In this document: in pieces, positions 25,312-26,342 of the stretch
Layout of the letters: each line of letters opens with the position of its first letter
Numbering within the stretch: the first letter of the stretch is position 1
NCBI GenBank assembly: GCA_004556005.1
Contig: SFJA01000024.1
Coordinates: 1 to 26,342 of the forward strand
Direction: 5' to 3'
Length of the DNA stretch: 26,342 nt
DNA from: Bacteroidales bacterium
GTDB lineage: Bacteria; Bacteroidota; Bacteroidia; Bacteroidales; UBA932
Translations under genes and position numbers: made by a program
Notes under the pieces: generated by a model
Told to the model about the DNA's origin: nothing
Seen by the model: only the letters and a program-made list of their open reading frames with translations
Database searches by the model: none

Positions 25312-26342
25312 ATGAATTGTTTCCGAAAATTATTGCTGGCTGCGGCCGTCGTCGTGCTCGTTTCCGCCATTGACGGATGTACGGGCAGGACGGCTGCCGT
25401 CAAGCCGCCTATGATGGGATGGAGTTCCTGGAATGCCTATATGGTCGATATCTCGGACTCCATCATCACCCATCAGGCAGAATTGATGAAAGAAAAAGGG
25501 CTGTTTGACGCCGGTTACCGCTTCGTCAACATCGATGACGGATTCTTCGGCTACAGGGACTCCCTCGGCCGTATGATTCCCCACCCTCAGCGCTTTCCGA
25601 AGGGCAGTGAAGGGATGAGAGAGCTTGTTGACCGCATACACTCCCTCGGCCTCAAGGCAGGAATCTACTCGGATGCAGGTCATAACACCTGCGGTTCGAG
25701 TTACAACCACGACCTGAACGGACTCGGAGCCGGACTTTACGGACACGATGTTGCCGACGCGCAGAGGTATTTCAACGAATGGGACTTCGACTTCATCAAG
25801 ATAGACTACTGCGGCGGCCGCGACCTCAGGCTGGATGAGGCAGAGCGCTACACACGCATCAGGGAAGTCATAGACAGCGTGGCCTGTAAGCCGATAGAGA
25901 TAAACATCTGCCGCTGGAACTATCCGGGTACCTGGGTGGACAAGGTAGGAGATTCGTGGAGAATCTCCGGTGACATCAGGCCTGTATGGTCCTCCATCAA
26001 ATACATAGTCGGCAAGAACCTTTATCTTTCCGCATACGCTTCCGACGGGCATTACAACGATATGGATATGCTCGCGGTCGGATACAACATCAAGCCTTCG
26101 CCTTTCTGGGAGGATGGTCTGGGACTGAGCTACACCGAAGAGGAAGCGCATTTCAGCATCTGGTGCATAATGAGTTCGACATCATCACCAACGAGGAGCT
26201 GATTGCAATCAACCAGGACCCTCTCGGACTGCAGGCGCACGTTGCCCAGCACAAGGGCGAGAGCTACGTCTTTGTCAAGGACATACTGCGCAAGTGGTCC
26301 GGAACCAGAGCGGTCGCTTTATACAACCCCGCCGACACTGCA
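25312..26342 (+). pseudogene. GH27 alpha-galactosidase-type lipoprotein, interrupted by a deletion; 3' end beyond the window
   Basis: The frame from 25312 encodes a signal peptide with a lipobox-like IDGC (Cys23) and most of a GH27 TIM barrel: 'MMGWSSWNAY', 'FVNIDDGFF', 'GLKAGIYSDAG', nucleophile Asp165 in FIKIDYCGG and acid/base Asp221 in SWRISGDIR. After 'HFSIWCIMSS' it turns to STSSPTRS and stops at 26200-26202. From 26175 another frame reads FDIITNEELIAINQDPLGLQ and is open to the window end, which is the normal continuation of GH27. The expected segment between (in relatives PLxIGCDL...) is missing, about 43-49 nt, with a shift of one frame. A TTCG (26175-26178) may be the collapsed microhomology. 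The enzyme acts on alpha-galactosides or beta-L-arabinopyranosides in relatives. As read it lacks the last barrel strand and C-terminal domain. Assembly error is the alternative. Confidence 0.85.

Noticed and set aside
25330..26151. Minus-strand open frame of 273 codons over the GH27 gene
   Set aside because: The plus strand here encodes a clear GH27 with catalytic motifs; the antisense product has no recognisable features.

Overview
The window reads as a chromosomal segment of a gut-type Bacteroidales bacterium (phylum Bacteroidota). The grounds are a tandem ExbD pair, a SusC/SusD pair, a DUF6377 regulator, many short lipoprotein signals, weak Shine-Dalgarno sites, and three intergenic matches to the Bacteroides promoter element TAnnTTTG. 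Taxonomy below order is not resolvable by reading alone. I saw no tRNA, rRNA, CRISPR array, insertion sequence or prophage gene.

Region 1 (1-3950), housekeeping and envelope energy. The tail of one ExbD and a complete second ExbD end at a strong terminator. Then come asparaginyl-tRNA synthetase (asnS), uridine kinase (udk) and a TonB-like single-span protein. A DUF456 membrane protein lies convergently on the minus strand.

Region 2 (3951-10157), an efflux operon. A divergent gap holding a small interrupted dyad is followed by an unrecognised lipoprotein, a periplasmic adaptor, an RND pump and a TolC-like outer-membrane factor. The last three genes overlap as ATGA-type start/stop junctions, so they are probably translationally coupled. 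Together they would span both membranes.

Region 3 (10158-13850), single units and a regulator. An outer-membrane beta-barrel protein has its own promoter and terminator. An acyltransferase-3 membrane protein with a near-perfect promoter is followed 13 nt later by a DUF6377 sensor/regulator. That unit ends in an AT-rich stretch with five TTTAG copies and a terminator hairpin directly abutting the next promoter.

Region 4 (13843-26342), a polysaccharide utilisation locus (PUL). In order: a lipoprotein with a C-terminal region resembling phosphodiester glycosidases (NAGPA family), SusC, SusD, a GH43 arabinanase-type lipoprotein, a large lipoprotein with a fimbrillin-like region plus FN3 and beta-sandwich segments, and a GH27 enzyme. 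All are on the plus strand with gaps of 33 nt or less. GH43 plus GH27 suggests an arabinan- or arabinogalactan-like substrate, which is inference. The locus begins with the NAGPA-like gene rather than susC.

The most striking observation is that the last two PUL genes both look broken by frame. The 1063-residue lipoprotein loses its natural C-terminal strand, which is readable in another frame ending at 25304. The GH27 gene lost roughly 43-49 nt at about 26178 and continues in another frame to the window edge. Either the PUL is decaying at its 3' end or the assembly is faulty there.
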